This document shows, piece after piece, positions 24,893 through 34,335 of a DNA stretch of 64,000 bases (position 1 is the stretch's first letter; each line of letters begins with the position of its first letter). Under the pieces are notes generated by a model. The model saw only the letters and a list, made by a program, of their open reading frames with translations, was not told the origin of the DNA and searched no databases. Position numbers and translations under genes: made by a program. The stretch spans positions 13,298-77,297 of the forward strand of contig CAZSLL010000005.1 in the NCBI GenBank assembly GCA_964607835.1, in the 5' to 3' direction. Source of the DNA: DAOVFN01 sp964607835 (GTDB lineage Archaea > Aenigmatarchaeota > Aenigmatarchaeia > QMZP01).

Positions 24893-26619
24893 ATGTATAT
24901 ATTAGGAATAGGGTGCTTCTATCACGACTCCTCAGCAACCCTGCTGAAGGACGGAAAGGTAGTCGCGGCAGCAGAGGAAGAGAGGTTCAGCAGGAAGAAG
25001 CATGACAACTCATTCCCTTTCAGGGCCATCGAATACTGCCTTGAGAGCCAAGGGATATCAATGAAAGGGGTTGACAGTGTGGCTTTCTACGAGAAGCCCA
25101 TGATCAAGTTCGAGAGAATCCTGCATCAGCACATAGACGCTTTTCCAAGAAGCATGAAGACCTTTCTTGCGGGCATGCCTTCGTGGATGACCGAGAAGCT
25201 TCGGGTAACAAGGATAGTCAGGAAGAAGCTCGGCTACGGGGGAGACGTGCTCTTCATTGACCATCACCTGGCGCACGCCGCCAGCGCTTTCATGGCCAGC
25301 CCCTTCCAGGAAGCGGCTGTTCTTGTGATGGACGCAGTTGGGGAATGGGCCACCACCAGCTACGGCGTAGGGGAAGGTAATGGGATAAGGCTTATGAAGG
25401 AGATAAGGTTCCCGCATTCGCTTGGTTTGCTCTATTCCACCATAACAGCCAACCTTGGTTTCAGCGTGAACAACTCGGAGTACAAGGTCATGGGGCTGAG
25501 CGCCTACGGGAACATGGACAGGAAGGAAAACCCCTATTACAGTAAGCTCAGGAAGGTTATTGATATCAGAGAAGATGGGAGCTTTGGACTGGACATGGAA
25601 TATTTCAGTTACCACTACTCTGACATGATGCCTTCTGACAAGCTGTGCGAGCTGCTGGGAGGGGAGCCAAGGAAAGGGGGGGGGAAGAGCTGGCAAAGCG
25701 GCACAAAGACATCGCAGCGGCCGTGCAAATGGTGACTGAGGACGCTGTCCTGAAGGCACTCAAACATGCCCACAAGGAAACGGGAAAGGAAAACCTGGTC
25801 ATGGCAGGAGGGGTGGCCCTGAACAGCGCCATTAATGGCAAGGTCCTGAGTAAGACCCCATTCAAGAGGCTCTGGGTCCAGCCGAATGCCACAGACGGGG
25901 GCGCCTCCATGGGAGCTGCTTTGTTTGCACACTGCTCTGTAATCGGAAAGGAAAGGAGTTATGTGATGATTGAACCCTGTATAGGGCCTGGGTTCTCCTC
26001 TAATGATATCAGGGCCAGTCTGGAGGATAATGGGGTCCCTTTCAGGGAGCTCGGGAGCGACAGGGAAATCGTGAGGGAAACCGCAAAATCACTCACTGAG
26101 GGAATGGTTGTCGGATGGTTCCAGGGAAGGATGGAATGGGGTCCCAGGGCCCTGGGGAACAGGAGCATACTCGCTGACCCCACCATCCCTGGCATGAAGG
26201 ACAGGATTAACGAGAGAGTAAAGCACAGGGAAGGGTTCAGGCCTTTCGCTCCTGCTGTGTGCGAAGAGGACGCGGGCAGGTTCTTCGAGGTGGACAGACC
26301 CCTGCCGGACCCCTCCAGGTTCATGCTCATGGTGTGCCCTGTGAAAGAGGCATGGATGAAGAGAATACCAGCCGTCACCCACGTTGACGGAACCGCCAGG
26401 GTGCAGGCAGTGAGCAGTAAAACTAGTCCATTGTTCCATTCACTGATAAAGGAGTTCGGAAGGCGGTCCGGGGTTCCGGTTCTGCTCAACACCTCTTTCA
26501 ACGTAAGGGGTGAGCCCATAGTGTGCACGCCCGGGGATGCCCTCGATTGCTTCAGGAAGACAGGGATAGACTTGGTGGTAATGGGCAGGTTTTTAATTAA
26601 CAAAAGCAATATTGAATAG
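24893..26619 (+). pseudogene. Carbamoyltransferase (NodU/CmcH family) broken at a G9 tract
   Basis: The first part (24893-25735) has the family opening GIGCFYHDSSATL and the HHLAHAASAF metal motif. At the run of nine G (25676-25684) the frame is lost; the family sequence resumes in another frame as EELAKRHKDIAAAVQ and runs to 26619, including GGVALNSAINGK and WGPRALGNRSIL. Seven or ten G would restore one protein of about 575 aa. These enzymes transfer a carbamoyl group to sugars or secondary metabolites. The break may be real, phase-variable or a sequencing error in the homopolymer. Confidence 0.85.
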
Positions 26620-26629
26620 GAGATTGTTA

Positions 26630-26791
26630 ATGGCAAAAAACAAGAACCTTGTGAGCGAACTGTGGGGCTTCCTTAAGGTAAGGAAAGCCTGGTGGCTGGC
26701 TCCCATCGTGATAATGCTCCTGCTGGTTGGGGTGCTCATAATCTTCGGCCAGAGCACTGCTGTGTCGCCCTTCATCTACACACTGTTCTGA
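26630..26791 (+). CDS. DUF5989-family small membrane protein
   Basis: 53 aa. The sequence SELWGFLKVRKAWWLAP followed by a single helix and ending FIYTLF is the full DUF5989 pattern, a companion of carbamoyltransferase and SGNH hydrolase genes in bacteria. It follows the carbamoyltransferase stop by 10 bp with an AGGAGA before the ATG. It is intact although two genes of the cluster are broken. Confidence 0.8.
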   Translation: MAKNKNLVSELWGFLKVRKAWWLAPIVIMLLLVGVLIIFGQSTAVSPFIYTLF

Positions 26792-26844
26792 GCAGGCCGA
26801 AGCTTTCTGGTAAGTTATTTAACATGAGGCACACAATAGGTTAA

Positions 26845-28026
26845 GTGAGTGACATGGTCGATTTTTACCTTGCTTCCATGCTGGTGTTCATACTGCTACT
26901 CCTGGGGTTCTTCTGGTACGACAGGAAGAACGTGGAGAGGCAGAGCATCATTTTCCTGAGGAAGACCGAGAGGGGAAAGAGGTTCCTCACGAACCTTGGA
27001 AGGAGGTTCCCCAGGCTGTGGTGGGTTTACGGGAACATGGCCGTCACGGTGGGATTCGCCGCCTCTGTGTTCATATCAGTGTTCCTTTTCATAACCCTGT
27101 CCCAGAGCCTCGTGGCGGATACACAAGCCCCTCTTGCGCTTGTCCTTCCCAGCCCCACCAGCGAGCTGGTTCAGGGTCCGGGTTTCTTCGGTGTCCCTTT
27201 CTGGTACTGGATAATAAGCATATTCCTGCTAATTCTGGTTCATGAGGGCTCCCACGGGATAATGGCCGCAAGGGAGAGGGTGAGGATAAAGCACCTGGGA
27301 TGGGGTGCACTTGCTGTTATTCCCCTGGCATTCGTGGAGCCTGACGAGAAGCAGCTCCAGAAGGAGAAGACCACCAAGCAGCTTAGGGTGTTCGCAGCCG
27401 GCTCGTTCGGCAATTTCATGCTGGCAGGCCTGGCAGCCGCCATCATACTTTCATCACTCCCTGCATTTTATGAGCCTGCAGGAGTGGGATTCAGCGGATT
27501 CATGGAGGGGCTTCCTGCACAGGAGGCTAACCTCACCGGAAGGATAATCGGGATAGACGGGCAGGAAATAAGCGATCTGGGGGACCTTTCAGCCAAGCTC
27601 GATGAAGTGGGCCCTGGAAAGACCATCAGCATAAGGACAATAGTGGAAACAGAATCCGGTCCAGAGGAGAGGCTGTTCACACTCACTACAGAGGAGGACC
27701 CCAGCGGTCAGTCTGAAGGGGGGTACATAGGGATAGCCGGGGTATACACATCATGGGAGCTAAGGGAGGGAGTGGCAGCCCCGGGCCTCATGGCATTCCT
27801 TTTCGGCAGGAGCCCGAACTTCATGGGGCTTTTCTCATTCCTTTACCTCATCAACTTTGGAGTGGGAATGTTCAACCTCCTTCCCCTCGGGCCTCTTGAT
27901 GGCGGAAGAATGTGGAGGCTGGTGCTGGACAGGGTCATCCCCAGGAGATCAAAGCAGGTCATGAACGGGGTGAGCTGGGTATTCCTGCTTCTTATAATAC
28001 TGCTCTTCACCAGCGCCTTCATCTGA
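26845..28026 (+). CDS. Site-2-type membrane zinc metalloprotease (M50) with PDZ domain
   Basis: 393 aa. The zinc motif HEGSH lies in a membrane helix (about residue 133), a PDZ domain follows (about 215-300), and the third ligand is in LGPLDGGR near the C-terminus. This is the layout of RseP/RIP-type intramembrane proteases, which cut membrane-bound substrates. A TATA-like TTATTTAAC at about 26814-26822 suits a GTG start at 26845; an ATG three codons later is an alternative. Confidence 0.87.
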   Translation: MSDMVDFYLASMLVFILLLLGFFWYDRKNVERQSIIFLRKTERGKRFLTNLGRRFPRLWWVYGNMAVTVGFAASVFISVFLFITLSQSLVADTQAPLALVLPSPTSELVQGPGFFGVPFWYWIISIFLLILVHEGSHGIMAARERVRIKHLGWGALAVIPLAFVEPDEKQLQKEKTTKQLRVFAAGSFGNFMLAGLAAAIILSSLPAFYEPAGVGFSGFMEGLPAQEANLTGRIIGIDGQEISDLGDLSAKLDEVGPGKTISIRTIVETESGPEERLFTLTTEEDPSGQSEGGYIGIAGVYTSWELREGVAAPGLMAFLFGRSPNFMGLFSFLYLINFGVGMFNLLPLGPLDGGRMWRLVLDRVIPRRSKQVMNGVSWVFLLLIILLFTSAFI

Positions 28027-28245
28027 CTACTCCCAGGAACCGTCCAGCAGCGAACCTGTCAGATTGTTTATTTGGATAAGCACTGTTCCGAAGGGCTGGG
28101 TTATAACGTAACCGGCAAGTGAGCCTTCCATGAAAACTTCGTAATAGCCGCCGTTCTGCAAGAAGCTGTAGCCCTCTTCGGTTAGGCCCCTGCACACACT
28201 GCAGAGGGGCTTTTCACTGCCAAAGAAGTACCTCGCCTCTCTCAT
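28027..28245 (-). CDS. Hypothetical small protein with CxxC
   Basis: 72 aa from the ATG at 28245, which lies 26 nt after a TATA box TTTATAAG (28268-28275 on this strand). One CSVC pair and a Gly/Tyr-rich middle are visible. Function unknown. Its 3' end touches the M50 protease gene. Confidence 0.6.
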   Translation of the reverse strand: MREARYFFGSEKPLCSVCRGLTEEGYSFLQNGGYYEVFMEGSLAGYVITQPFGTVLIQINNLTGSLLDGSWE

Positions 28246-28297
28246 TGCTTGAAAAGAGCACGGCAAGGCTTATAAACCCCTTATGGCAATTATGGAT

Positions 28298-28447
28298 ACC
28301 TTATATGCATCTGCATTGTACAGAATCGAACCGGGGTGCGTGCCGGCCAATGGCCGGAAGGAAAATTTAAAACCCGGTAGCACCAGACCAATGGTCTCAG
28401 GCGGGGGTGCCATCCCGCCGGTGTTGCTGAACTGGGGGTGAATGGAT
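28298..28447 (+). promoter_or_regulatory. Promoter and structured leader of eS6
   Basis: CCTTATATGC (28300-28309) predicts transcription start near 28326, so the 20-nt motif AATCGAACCGGGGTGCGTGC (28324-28343) would be the very 5' end of the mRNA. It is followed by CCGGCC-AAT-GGCCGG, GAAGGA, then hairpins AGACC-AAT-GGTCT and GGCGGG...CCCGCC before the start codon. Confidence 0.65.
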
Positions 28448-29140
28448 ATGGCAAACTTCAAGATAGTGATATCAGACCCTAAGAACAGGAAGGCCTTCCA
28501 GAAAGAGATAGAGCAGAAGGCGTCCGGTTTCATGGGCAAGAGGATAGGAGAGAAGGTCAGGGGCGACGGCCTGGGCCTTCAGGGATACGAGTTCCAGGTC
28601 ACAGGAGGCTCTGACGCGCAGGGATTCCCCATGAGGAAGGACTTCGAGGGAATAGCCAGGAAGAAGGTCATCCTCTCCAGGGGGACGGGCTTCAGGACAA
28701 CCGTGAGCGGGCAGAGGAAAAGGAAGTCCGTAAGGGGCAACACAATATCCCCTGCAATTGCCCAGATAAACGCCAAGATTGTGACCTACGGGAGCAAGCC
28801 AATTGAGGAGCTCGCTGGCAAGGCAGAGAAGAAGGAGGAAAAGCTCTCCAAGCTCTCTGAGGAGGAGAGGAAGAAGAAGCTCCAGCAGGAACTCACAGGA
28901 ATGGTTGAGGAGAAGGCTCCTGAGAAGAGCAGGAGCGAACAGATAAAGGATGAGATGGAGTCCCAGACAAAATCTCCTGATTCCGGTTCTGAGAAGCCTT
29001 CAGGGGAAGAGAAGCCGAACGATGAGCCAAAAAAGAAGAAGGCTTCGGCGAAGGGCGAGTCCCATGATGAGAAGGAGGAGAAGCCTGCTGCACAGGAATC
29101 AGAGTCAAAGGAAGGCTCCTCTGATAAGAAGGAAAAGTAA
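28448..29140 (+). CDS. rps6e: Ribosomal protein eS6 with long charged tail
   Basis: 230 aa from the ATG at 28448 (an ATG two codons earlier is also possible). Residues 1-115 are the eS6 core, seen in KIVISDPKNRKAFQKEI, GFPMRKD and KRKSVRGNTISPAIAQIN. The remaining 115 residues are a Lys/Glu-rich tail not present in normal archaeal eS6, in keeping with the extended tails of other ribosomal proteins in this genome. Part of the 40S-like small subunit. Confidence 0.93.
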   Translation: MANFKIVISDPKNRKAFQKEIEQKASGFMGKRIGEKVRGDGLGLQGYEFQVTGGSDAQGFPMRKDFEGIARKKVILSRGTGFRTTVSGQRKRKSVRGNTISPAIAQINAKIVTYGSKPIEELAGKAEKKEEKLSKLSEEERKKKLQQELTGMVEEKAPEKSRSEQIKDEMESQTKSPDSGSEKPSGEEKPNDEPKKKKASAKGESHDEKEEKPAAQESESKEGSSDKKEK

Positions 29141-29185
29141 CGACCAAGTGAGGCCGGGGCTTCCCGGCCGAACCTTATTTTTTGT

Positions 29186-29341
29186 TCAGCAGTATCTTTT
29201 GTCATCTGGTTTTGTTGAGTAGCCGGTTCTCTCGCTGAGCAGTCCAAGGTAATGCCTGAGCGTGTCCTGCTGGCTCGAGCTTGATGAACAGGCCCTTATT
29301 GCCCAGTTTATGTCACCAAGCGACAGGTCGGTTTTCTTCAT
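29186..29341 (-). CDS. Hypothetical 51-aa protein
   Basis: 51 aa starting MKKTDLSLGDINWAIRAC and ending DKRYC. A TATA-like TATTATAGC lies about 30 nt upstream. Codon use looks coding. Not recognised. Confidence 0.45.
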   Translation of the reverse strand: MKKTDLSLGDINWAIRACSSSSSQQDTLRHYLGLLSERTGYSTKPDDKRYC

Positions 29342-29423
29342 GAAGCATCTCCAATTTTGACAAGAGCTATAATATTCACGCAACTATTTAAAACAGATTC
29401 CCCGCAGAAGGAGGGCGGGATGC

Positions 29424-29564
29424 CTACCAGCAAAGACCGAACCACCTGCACTTGTGTCCCTTCATCCTTGCGATGCAGCAGTCCTTGCAGATTTTGGCTC
29501 CCTTCGGGTTGTGTATCTCACATGTCCGGCAAACTGACTGTTTGCCGCAGTCGTCGCACGTCAT
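29424..29564 (-). CDS. Cys-rich zinc-binding small protein
   Basis: 46 aa with eight cysteines: CDDCGKQ, CRTCEIH, CKDCC, KCRW, LCW, typical of a zinc-ribbon or B-box-like fold. The same frame is open and Cys/His-containing for about 20 codons upstream (GPKAWCKHL) without an ATG, so the true start may be non-canonical or the gene may be 5'-truncated. A promoter-like GGCTTAAATATATG at 29645-29658 faces this gene. Confidence 0.5.
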   Translation of the reverse strand: MTCDDCGKQSVCRTCEIHNPKGAKICKDCCIARMKGHKCRWFGLCW

Positions 29565-29718
29565 TAAGTGTTTACACCATGCCTTGGGGCCCGTTGAAAA
29601 CAGCGTATGCTTTTCGTAATGGCCTTAAGAGAATTTACTGGGGAATCATATATTTAAGCCTTGTCCCGGGCCCGGAAAACCGGGAGCCTTATAAAAAGTT
29701 TTTCTACAAAATCAAGCC

Positions 29719-30534
29719 ATGGCACTGCAGAGGATGACGGCAAGGAAGGCCAGGATTTCTGACATAGTCAACGGCAGCTGGGTGAAGAGGGAGGGTATGG
29801 AGCCCAGCTTCGTGATTACCGGCTCGGGCGAGAAGATATCAAGGGCCAGGGTCATGGGAACCATAGTGTCTGACTTCTTCGCAGAGGACGGGAATTTCGG
29901 AAGCGTGACCCTGGATGACGGCACAGACACCATGAGGGCCAAGACATTCAAGACCGTAAAGCCCCTGGATTCATTCAGGCCCGGGGACACCGTGGACATG
30001 GTAGGCAAGGTAAGGGAGTACAACGGGGAGATTTACATTATTCCTGAGGTCATCGCAAAGGTTCAGGACCCAAACATGGAGCTCCTCAGGAGGCTCGAGC
30101 TCATAAGCAAGGCCAGAAACCCTCCCCCGAAGAGAGGGGAGGATTCAGGAGAGCCCCCGAAGAGAGGGGAGCAGACTGGCAGCCCTTCCGCACAGGAAGC
30201 CGGCCCAGGAGCAGGGCAGTCCTTTGTCCAGGGTCAGGAGACAGGCCAGGCAACTCCTCCGCAGGCAGAGCAAGCAACACCTTCAGAAGAAAAGACTGGT
30301 TCCACCAAGGAGGAGGACAAGGCAAAAGAGGAGCAGAGGAAGAAAGAGGAGGAGGACTCCAGGATAAGGAAGGACATCCTCTCGGTCATAGAGTCCAACC
30401 CAGAGGGGGTGGAGTACGGCGAGATAAGCCAGAAGGTGCAGGCCGAGGAGTCCAGGATAGAGAGCGTGCTCAACGACATCCTTGCAGAGGGCATATGCTA
30501 CGAGCCCACCCCAGGGAAAGTCAAGAAGATCTAG
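29719..30534 (+). CDS. RPA32-like OB-fold single-strand DNA-binding protein
   Basis: 271 aa. An OB-fold spans about residues 35-120 (VMGTIVSDFF...LDDGTDTMRAKTF...VDMVGKVREYNGE...YIIPEVIAKV), and the last 65 residues form a winged-helix-like domain (RKDILSVIESNPEGVEYGEI), the same order as in RPA2. The linker contains PPKRGED and PPKRGEQ modules and a Gln/Thr-rich part. It probably binds single-stranded DNA in replication or repair. A TATA box CTTATAAAAAG lies 27 nt before the ATG. Confidence 0.82.
   Translation: MALQRMTARKARISDIVNGSWVKREGMEPSFVITGSGEKISRARVMGTIVSDFFAEDGNFGSVTLDDGTDTMRAKTFKTVKPLDSFRPGDTVDMVGKVREYNGEIYIIPEVIAKVQDPNMELLRRLELISKARNPPPKRGEDSGEPPKRGEQTGSPSAQEAGPGAGQSFVQGQETGQATPPQAEQATPSEEKTGSTKEEDKAKEEQRKKEEEDSRIRKDILSVIESNPEGVEYGEISQKVQAEESRIESVLNDILAEGICYEPTPGKVKKI
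30119..30176 (+). repeat. Palindromic coding modules in the RPA-like gene
   Basis: Two PPKRGE modules with cores CCCCCGAAGAGAGGGGAG about 36 bp apart, in the linker between the OB fold and the winged helix. Same hairpin core as in uS3, uL24 and uS7. Confidence 0.85.
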
Positions 30535-31820
30535 ATTCTCTTGTCATGCTCGACAGCGTCAATAAGGTCCCTGTAGACGTCAGGATATGCCGAATGTACC
30601 CTCTCCCAGTTGGGTATCGTGTTTACCATGTCTCCTCCGACATATATCCCGTCATCATCGAGCATCTCGCGGTGGACATCCCTCAGGACACCCGAGAAGG
30701 TCTCGATGCTCCTTTCTTCGCCAGAGCGCTCATGTACAAGGCCCCTTGATACAGCGTCTGCCCAGTATTTCTGCTCAAAATCCTGACCCTTGCTGAGGTA
30801 CATCCTCCCGATGGCGTTCAGCGTGTCATGGCCCAGTTCCATGCCATAGGAAATCAGCCCATCATAAAGGGCCCTTGTTATGGTAGAGGCCATAACCGTG
30901 AGGCCACCTTTACCATCGTCCGTGGTGAGCTGCTGGTGAAAATGGTCAAACCTATTGGCAATGGCCTTCTGGCATATCTGGCTCTTTCTGAGCTTGCGGA
31001 ACGCCTCCATCTTCTCAACGGTCTCAAGGTCATAGTCATCAGTGGTCCTTTGTTTCATGGCAAAGTCAGCGCTCTTGAATCCCTCGCCAGACAAGAGATA
31101 CTTGTGGGAAAGCAGGAACCTGATTAGATTGTGGGCCTCATCGTCAGGAGAGCACTGCCTGGCCTTGGATCTCAGGGAAGCGAGAAGAGGATTCATGAAA
31201 AGCCTGGTCACCCTGCCGTTCATCCTGTCATCATCTCCTATCCTGGCATAGTAACCGGTTCCGTACTCAAAATTCATGTCCGGCTGGAGCGGGGGATGAA
31301 GGAGGTTGCCGAGCATCTCCCTGGAGTATGTCCTGATGTCGCAGTCATGGTGAGCTATGAAGCCAGACTCTCCCCTTCCGATTATCAGGCCGTCAGAGAG
31401 CCACTGGCCCTGGCCCTTCTTCCCGTTTCCCACAGGACCGACCTCCTGGCTTATCCTCTCGAGTATTTTCTGGACCCTCGGGCTGTTTATCCATATTATG
31501 TCCGCTTTCCTTTCCGGCCTCTCCAGCCTGGAGAGCTCGGAGCGGGCGTGCCTGTACTGCCCCTCATCGGCCTGGCCAAGGGGCATCACAATCTCATGGA
31601 TGTAGGGCGGTATGCCATCAAGGGTGTCGATAATGTTGTACACGGGCTTGTCCCTGGGGCCCGCCCCCTCGGGGGGCCCGAACTCCCTGTAGGATGCCGG
31701 AAGGACAAGGGCCACGTTCGTTCTCATGGCATAATCAGAAAGCTCTTCCTCAAGGTTCTCTATGGGTCCTCCGTACATCCTTAGGGTTGTTATGAACTCG
31801 GTCTGGTCGAAGTCTGACAT
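30531..31820 (-). CDS. GT81-like glycosyltransferase (glucosyl-3-phosphoglycerate synthase type)
   Basis: 429 aa. A GT-A fold is suggested by ALVLPASYREF, EIVMPLGQADEGQYRHA, the nucleotide-sugar metal motif HHDCDIRTYSREML and FEYGTGYYARI, which together resemble glucosyl-3-phosphoglycerate synthases and relatives that make the compatible solute glucosylglycerate. Substrate remains inferred. The ATG at 31820 is preferred over the GTG at 31829 because AAGGTGG lies at Shine-Dalgarno distance. It overlaps the RPA-like gene end by four bases on the opposite strand. Confidence 0.65.
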   Translation of the reverse strand: MSDFDQTEFITTLRMYGGPIENLEEELSDYAMRTNVALVLPASYREFGPPEGAGPRDKPVYNIIDTLDGIPPYIHEIVMPLGQADEGQYRHARSELSRLERPERKADIIWINSPRVQKILERISQEVGPVGNGKKGQGQWLSDGLIIGRGESGFIAHHDCDIRTYSREMLGNLLHPPLQPDMNFEYGTGYYARIGDDDRMNGRVTRLFMNPLLASLRSKARQCSPDDEAHNLIRFLLSHKYLLSGEGFKSADFAMKQRTTDDYDLETVEKMEAFRKLRKSQICQKAIANRFDHFHQQLTTDDGKGGLTVMASTITRALYDGLISYGMELGHDTLNAIGRMYLSKGQDFEQKYWADAVSRGLVHERSGEERSIETFSGVLRDVHREMLDDDGIYVGGDMVNTIPNWERVHSAYPDVYRDLIDAVEHDKRI

Positions 31821-31936
31821 TATGGCCACCTTATTTTATGAATGTAAAATATTTGGTATGCAAGAATTTAAATCTCACCGGGCCCGGGGCTACTCAAGCC
31901 TAAAAAGGTTTTGCTTCAAGATTTTCTGGGAGGCCC

Positions 31937-33955
31937 ATGATTTCCAATGTCAGGCTCAGGAACTGGAAGTCGCACCTGGAGTCAGAGTTTTCATTCTCCC
32001 CTGGCGTGAACGCCATCATCGGTATAATGGGGTCAGGAAAGACCAGCATCCTCCAGGCCATATCATTCGGGCTTTACGGAACCCTGCCTGCCCTGCAGAC
32101 CAGGAGGGTGAGCATGGACGACCTGATAATGAAGAGGCCCCAGGCAATGGACGAGGCCGAGGTCGAGGTGAGCTTCTCTTCGGGTGGGGAGGAGTACTCT
32201 GTGCTCAGGGCGCTGAAGAGGGGGAAGGGAACCGTGAAGGCCGAGCTCAGGAAGGCGGGTAAGCTCCTGGAGACCAACGCCCAGGGCGTGACCAGGGAGG
32301 TGGCCAGGGTGCTGGACATGGATTACGACATGTTCTCCAAGGCCGTATACTCAGAGCAGAACTCCATAGACTATTTCATGAGGATTCCCAGGGGACAGAG
32401 GATGGAGCACATAGACAGGATGCTCAGGCTGGACAGGTTCGAGAAGGTCAGGGAGCTCACGGTAACGCTGTCCAACAGGGTGAGGGCTGAGAGGGAAGAG
32501 AAGCTTAAGATGCTCAGGGAGCTCCAGAAGGAGGGCCTTCCGGAGAGAATAGCCCGGCTCAGGGGAGAGCTCGAGGAGCTCAACAGCGGAATCGAGGAGA
32601 CAGAAAGGAATGCCCATGAGGCCGAGCAGGAGGCCTCCAGGCTCGAGGAGAGGGTGGCCCTGTTCGAGAGGGATGACAGGGAGCTCAACAACATAGAGAG
32701 GGAACTGGGCGCGGTCAGGGAGGCACTTAAGCAGACCGAGCAGTCAATCAGGGACAGGGGCCAGGGGAGCAAGGACATGGACACGGGTGGTCTGGACTCA
32801 AGGCTTGGCTCCCTGGAGCAGGCAATAAGCGAGCTCGAAGAGGGCATATCCGCATCAAGGAAGGGAATGGATAAGGGAAGGGAGGAGGTGGCCTCACTGA
32901 ACGCAGAGATACGGGCGGTCAGGGAGAACCTGGAGAATCTCGGCAAGCTCAGCGGAACATGCCCGCTCTGCGAGAGCGAGCTGAACTATGAGAAGAAGAG
33001 GGAGCTCGAGGAGTCCAGGAAGGGAAAGGAGCGGGAGCTTCTTGAGAGGGCAGCGGCTGCTGCATCAGGGATGGAGGACTCGAGGAGAGCGCTGGAGGAT
33101 TTCGAGGCAAGGATGAAGGAGAGGATGGAGGAAAGGGAGAGTCTGAAAGCACTTAAAAGGGAAATAGGCTACCTCGAGGAGCTGAACAAGAGGAGGGGCG
33201 AGCACCTTAAGAGGAGGGAGGAGCTGGAGAAGAAGAAAGGCGAGGTGAGCGCACGGCTGGATGGCCGGGACATCAGGGCGTTGAGGCAGGCCCTCCAGGA
33301 GGCGGTCTCAGAAAGGAGCGTGATGAAGGCAAGGCTGGAGTCTGCCAGGCAGAGGATAAGCGACAAGCAGGAAATGCTGAAGGACCTCAGGAAGAGAGAG
33401 GACATGATGGTGAGGTATAACCAGGAGTCCATGCAGGCACATGAGCTCCTGGAGAGGATGGGGGCATTCACAGGCGCGCTCAGGCTCACCCAGGACCAGC
33501 TCAGGGAGGAGTTCCTCAAGAGCGTGAACCAGACCATGGACATGATATGGGCAGAGCTCTACCCCTATGGTGACTACACGGGCATAAGGCTCGCCATCGA
33601 GAAGGACTATGTGCTCCAGCTCAGGGAAAGCTCTGGGTGGCAGAACGTGGAGGGCATGGCATCGGGAGGCGAGCGCTCAGTGGCGGCCCTGGCCCTCAGG
33701 GTAGCGTTCTCAATGGCGTTCATACCCAATCTCAGGTGGCTGATACTGGACGAGCCCACCCACAACCTGGACTCCAACGCCATAGAGCATCTCACAGAGA
33801 CCCTGAGGGACAGGATAGGGGCATTCGTGGAGCAGGTCTTCCTCATAACGCACGATGAGAGGGTATCTGAGGGCGTGGGCGGGAGCCTCTACAGGCTTGA
33901 GAGGGACAAGGACCAGAACGGCCCCACCAGGGTTTCGGGAACAGAGAGCGAATAA
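31937..33955 (+). CDS. rad50: DNA repair ATPase Rad50 (short form)
   Basis: 672 aa. Walker A GIMGSGKTS (about 29-37), zinc hook CPLC (about 342-345), signature ASGGERSVAALALR and Walker B LRWLILDEPTHNLD are all present. Archaeal Rad50 is usually 850-900 aa, so each coiled-coil arm is short. Rad50 with Mre11 tethers and processes DNA ends, yet no mre11 gene is next to it here. Confidence 0.93.
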   Translation: MISNVRLRNWKSHLESEFSFSPGVNAIIGIMGSGKTSILQAISFGLYGTLPALQTRRVSMDDLIMKRPQAMDEAEVEVSFSSGGEEYSVLRALKRGKGTVKAELRKAGKLLETNAQGVTREVARVLDMDYDMFSKAVYSEQNSIDYFMRIPRGQRMEHIDRMLRLDRFEKVRELTVTLSNRVRAEREEKLKMLRELQKEGLPERIARLRGELEELNSGIEETERNAHEAEQEASRLEERVALFERDDRELNNIERELGAVREALKQTEQSIRDRGQGSKDMDTGGLDSRLGSLEQAISELEEGISASRKGMDKGREEVASLNAEIRAVRENLENLGKLSGTCPLCESELNYEKKRELEESRKGKERELLERAAAAASGMEDSRRALEDFEARMKERMEERESLKALKREIGYLEELNKRRGEHLKRREELEKKKGEVSARLDGRDIRALRQALQEAVSERSVMKARLESARQRISDKQEMLKDLRKREDMMVRYNQESMQAHELLERMGAFTGALRLTQDQLREEFLKSVNQTMDMIWAELYPYGDYTGIRLAIEKDYVLQLRESSGWQNVEGMASGGERSVAALALRVAFSMAFIPNLRWLILDEPTHNLDSNAIEHLTETLRDRIGAFVEQVFLITHDERVSEGVGGSLYRLERDKDQNGPTRVSGTESE

Positions 33956-33980
33956 AAGGCTTTGGTGCTACTTCTTCTCC

Positions 33981-34310
33981 ATGGTAGTGGTATGGTACAA
34001 GGGGCAGGTTGACCCGTCAAGGCTCAGGGAAACCCATGAAGAGCTTACGGATAGCCCCGGCGAACACTATATAGAGCTGGGCGAGCATGACCTCGGAGAG
34101 GGGATGGACACCGGCCAGTCTCATGGCGCCGGGGCCACCCTCCACAACCAGGACTATGGAGTGGTTTGCAGGTTCTTCGGGGAAATATACGGGGGCGGTG
34201 ACGGGCTGGTGGTATATCTTGCCAAGCAATCCATTGACAGCAATTCGCTTCCGGCCAGCCGGGCCCTGAAATGCAGGGCCCGCGTGTTCAGGAAGAAGGG
34301 CCTGTTTTAA
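33981..34310 (+). CDS. Hypothetical protein
   Basis: 109 aa starting MVVVWYKGQVDPSRL. A TATA-like AATAAAAGG lies about 27 nt before the ATG, supporting a leaderless mRNA. Beta-rich composition, no recognised motif. Confidence 0.6.
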   Translation: MVVVWYKGQVDPSRLRETHEELTDSPGEHYIELGEHDLGEGMDTGQSHGAGATLHNQDYGVVCRFFGEIYGGGDGLVVYLAKQSIDSNSLPASRALKCRARVFRKKGLF

Positions 34311-34335
34311 TAGGGACCCCTCACAAACATAATAC

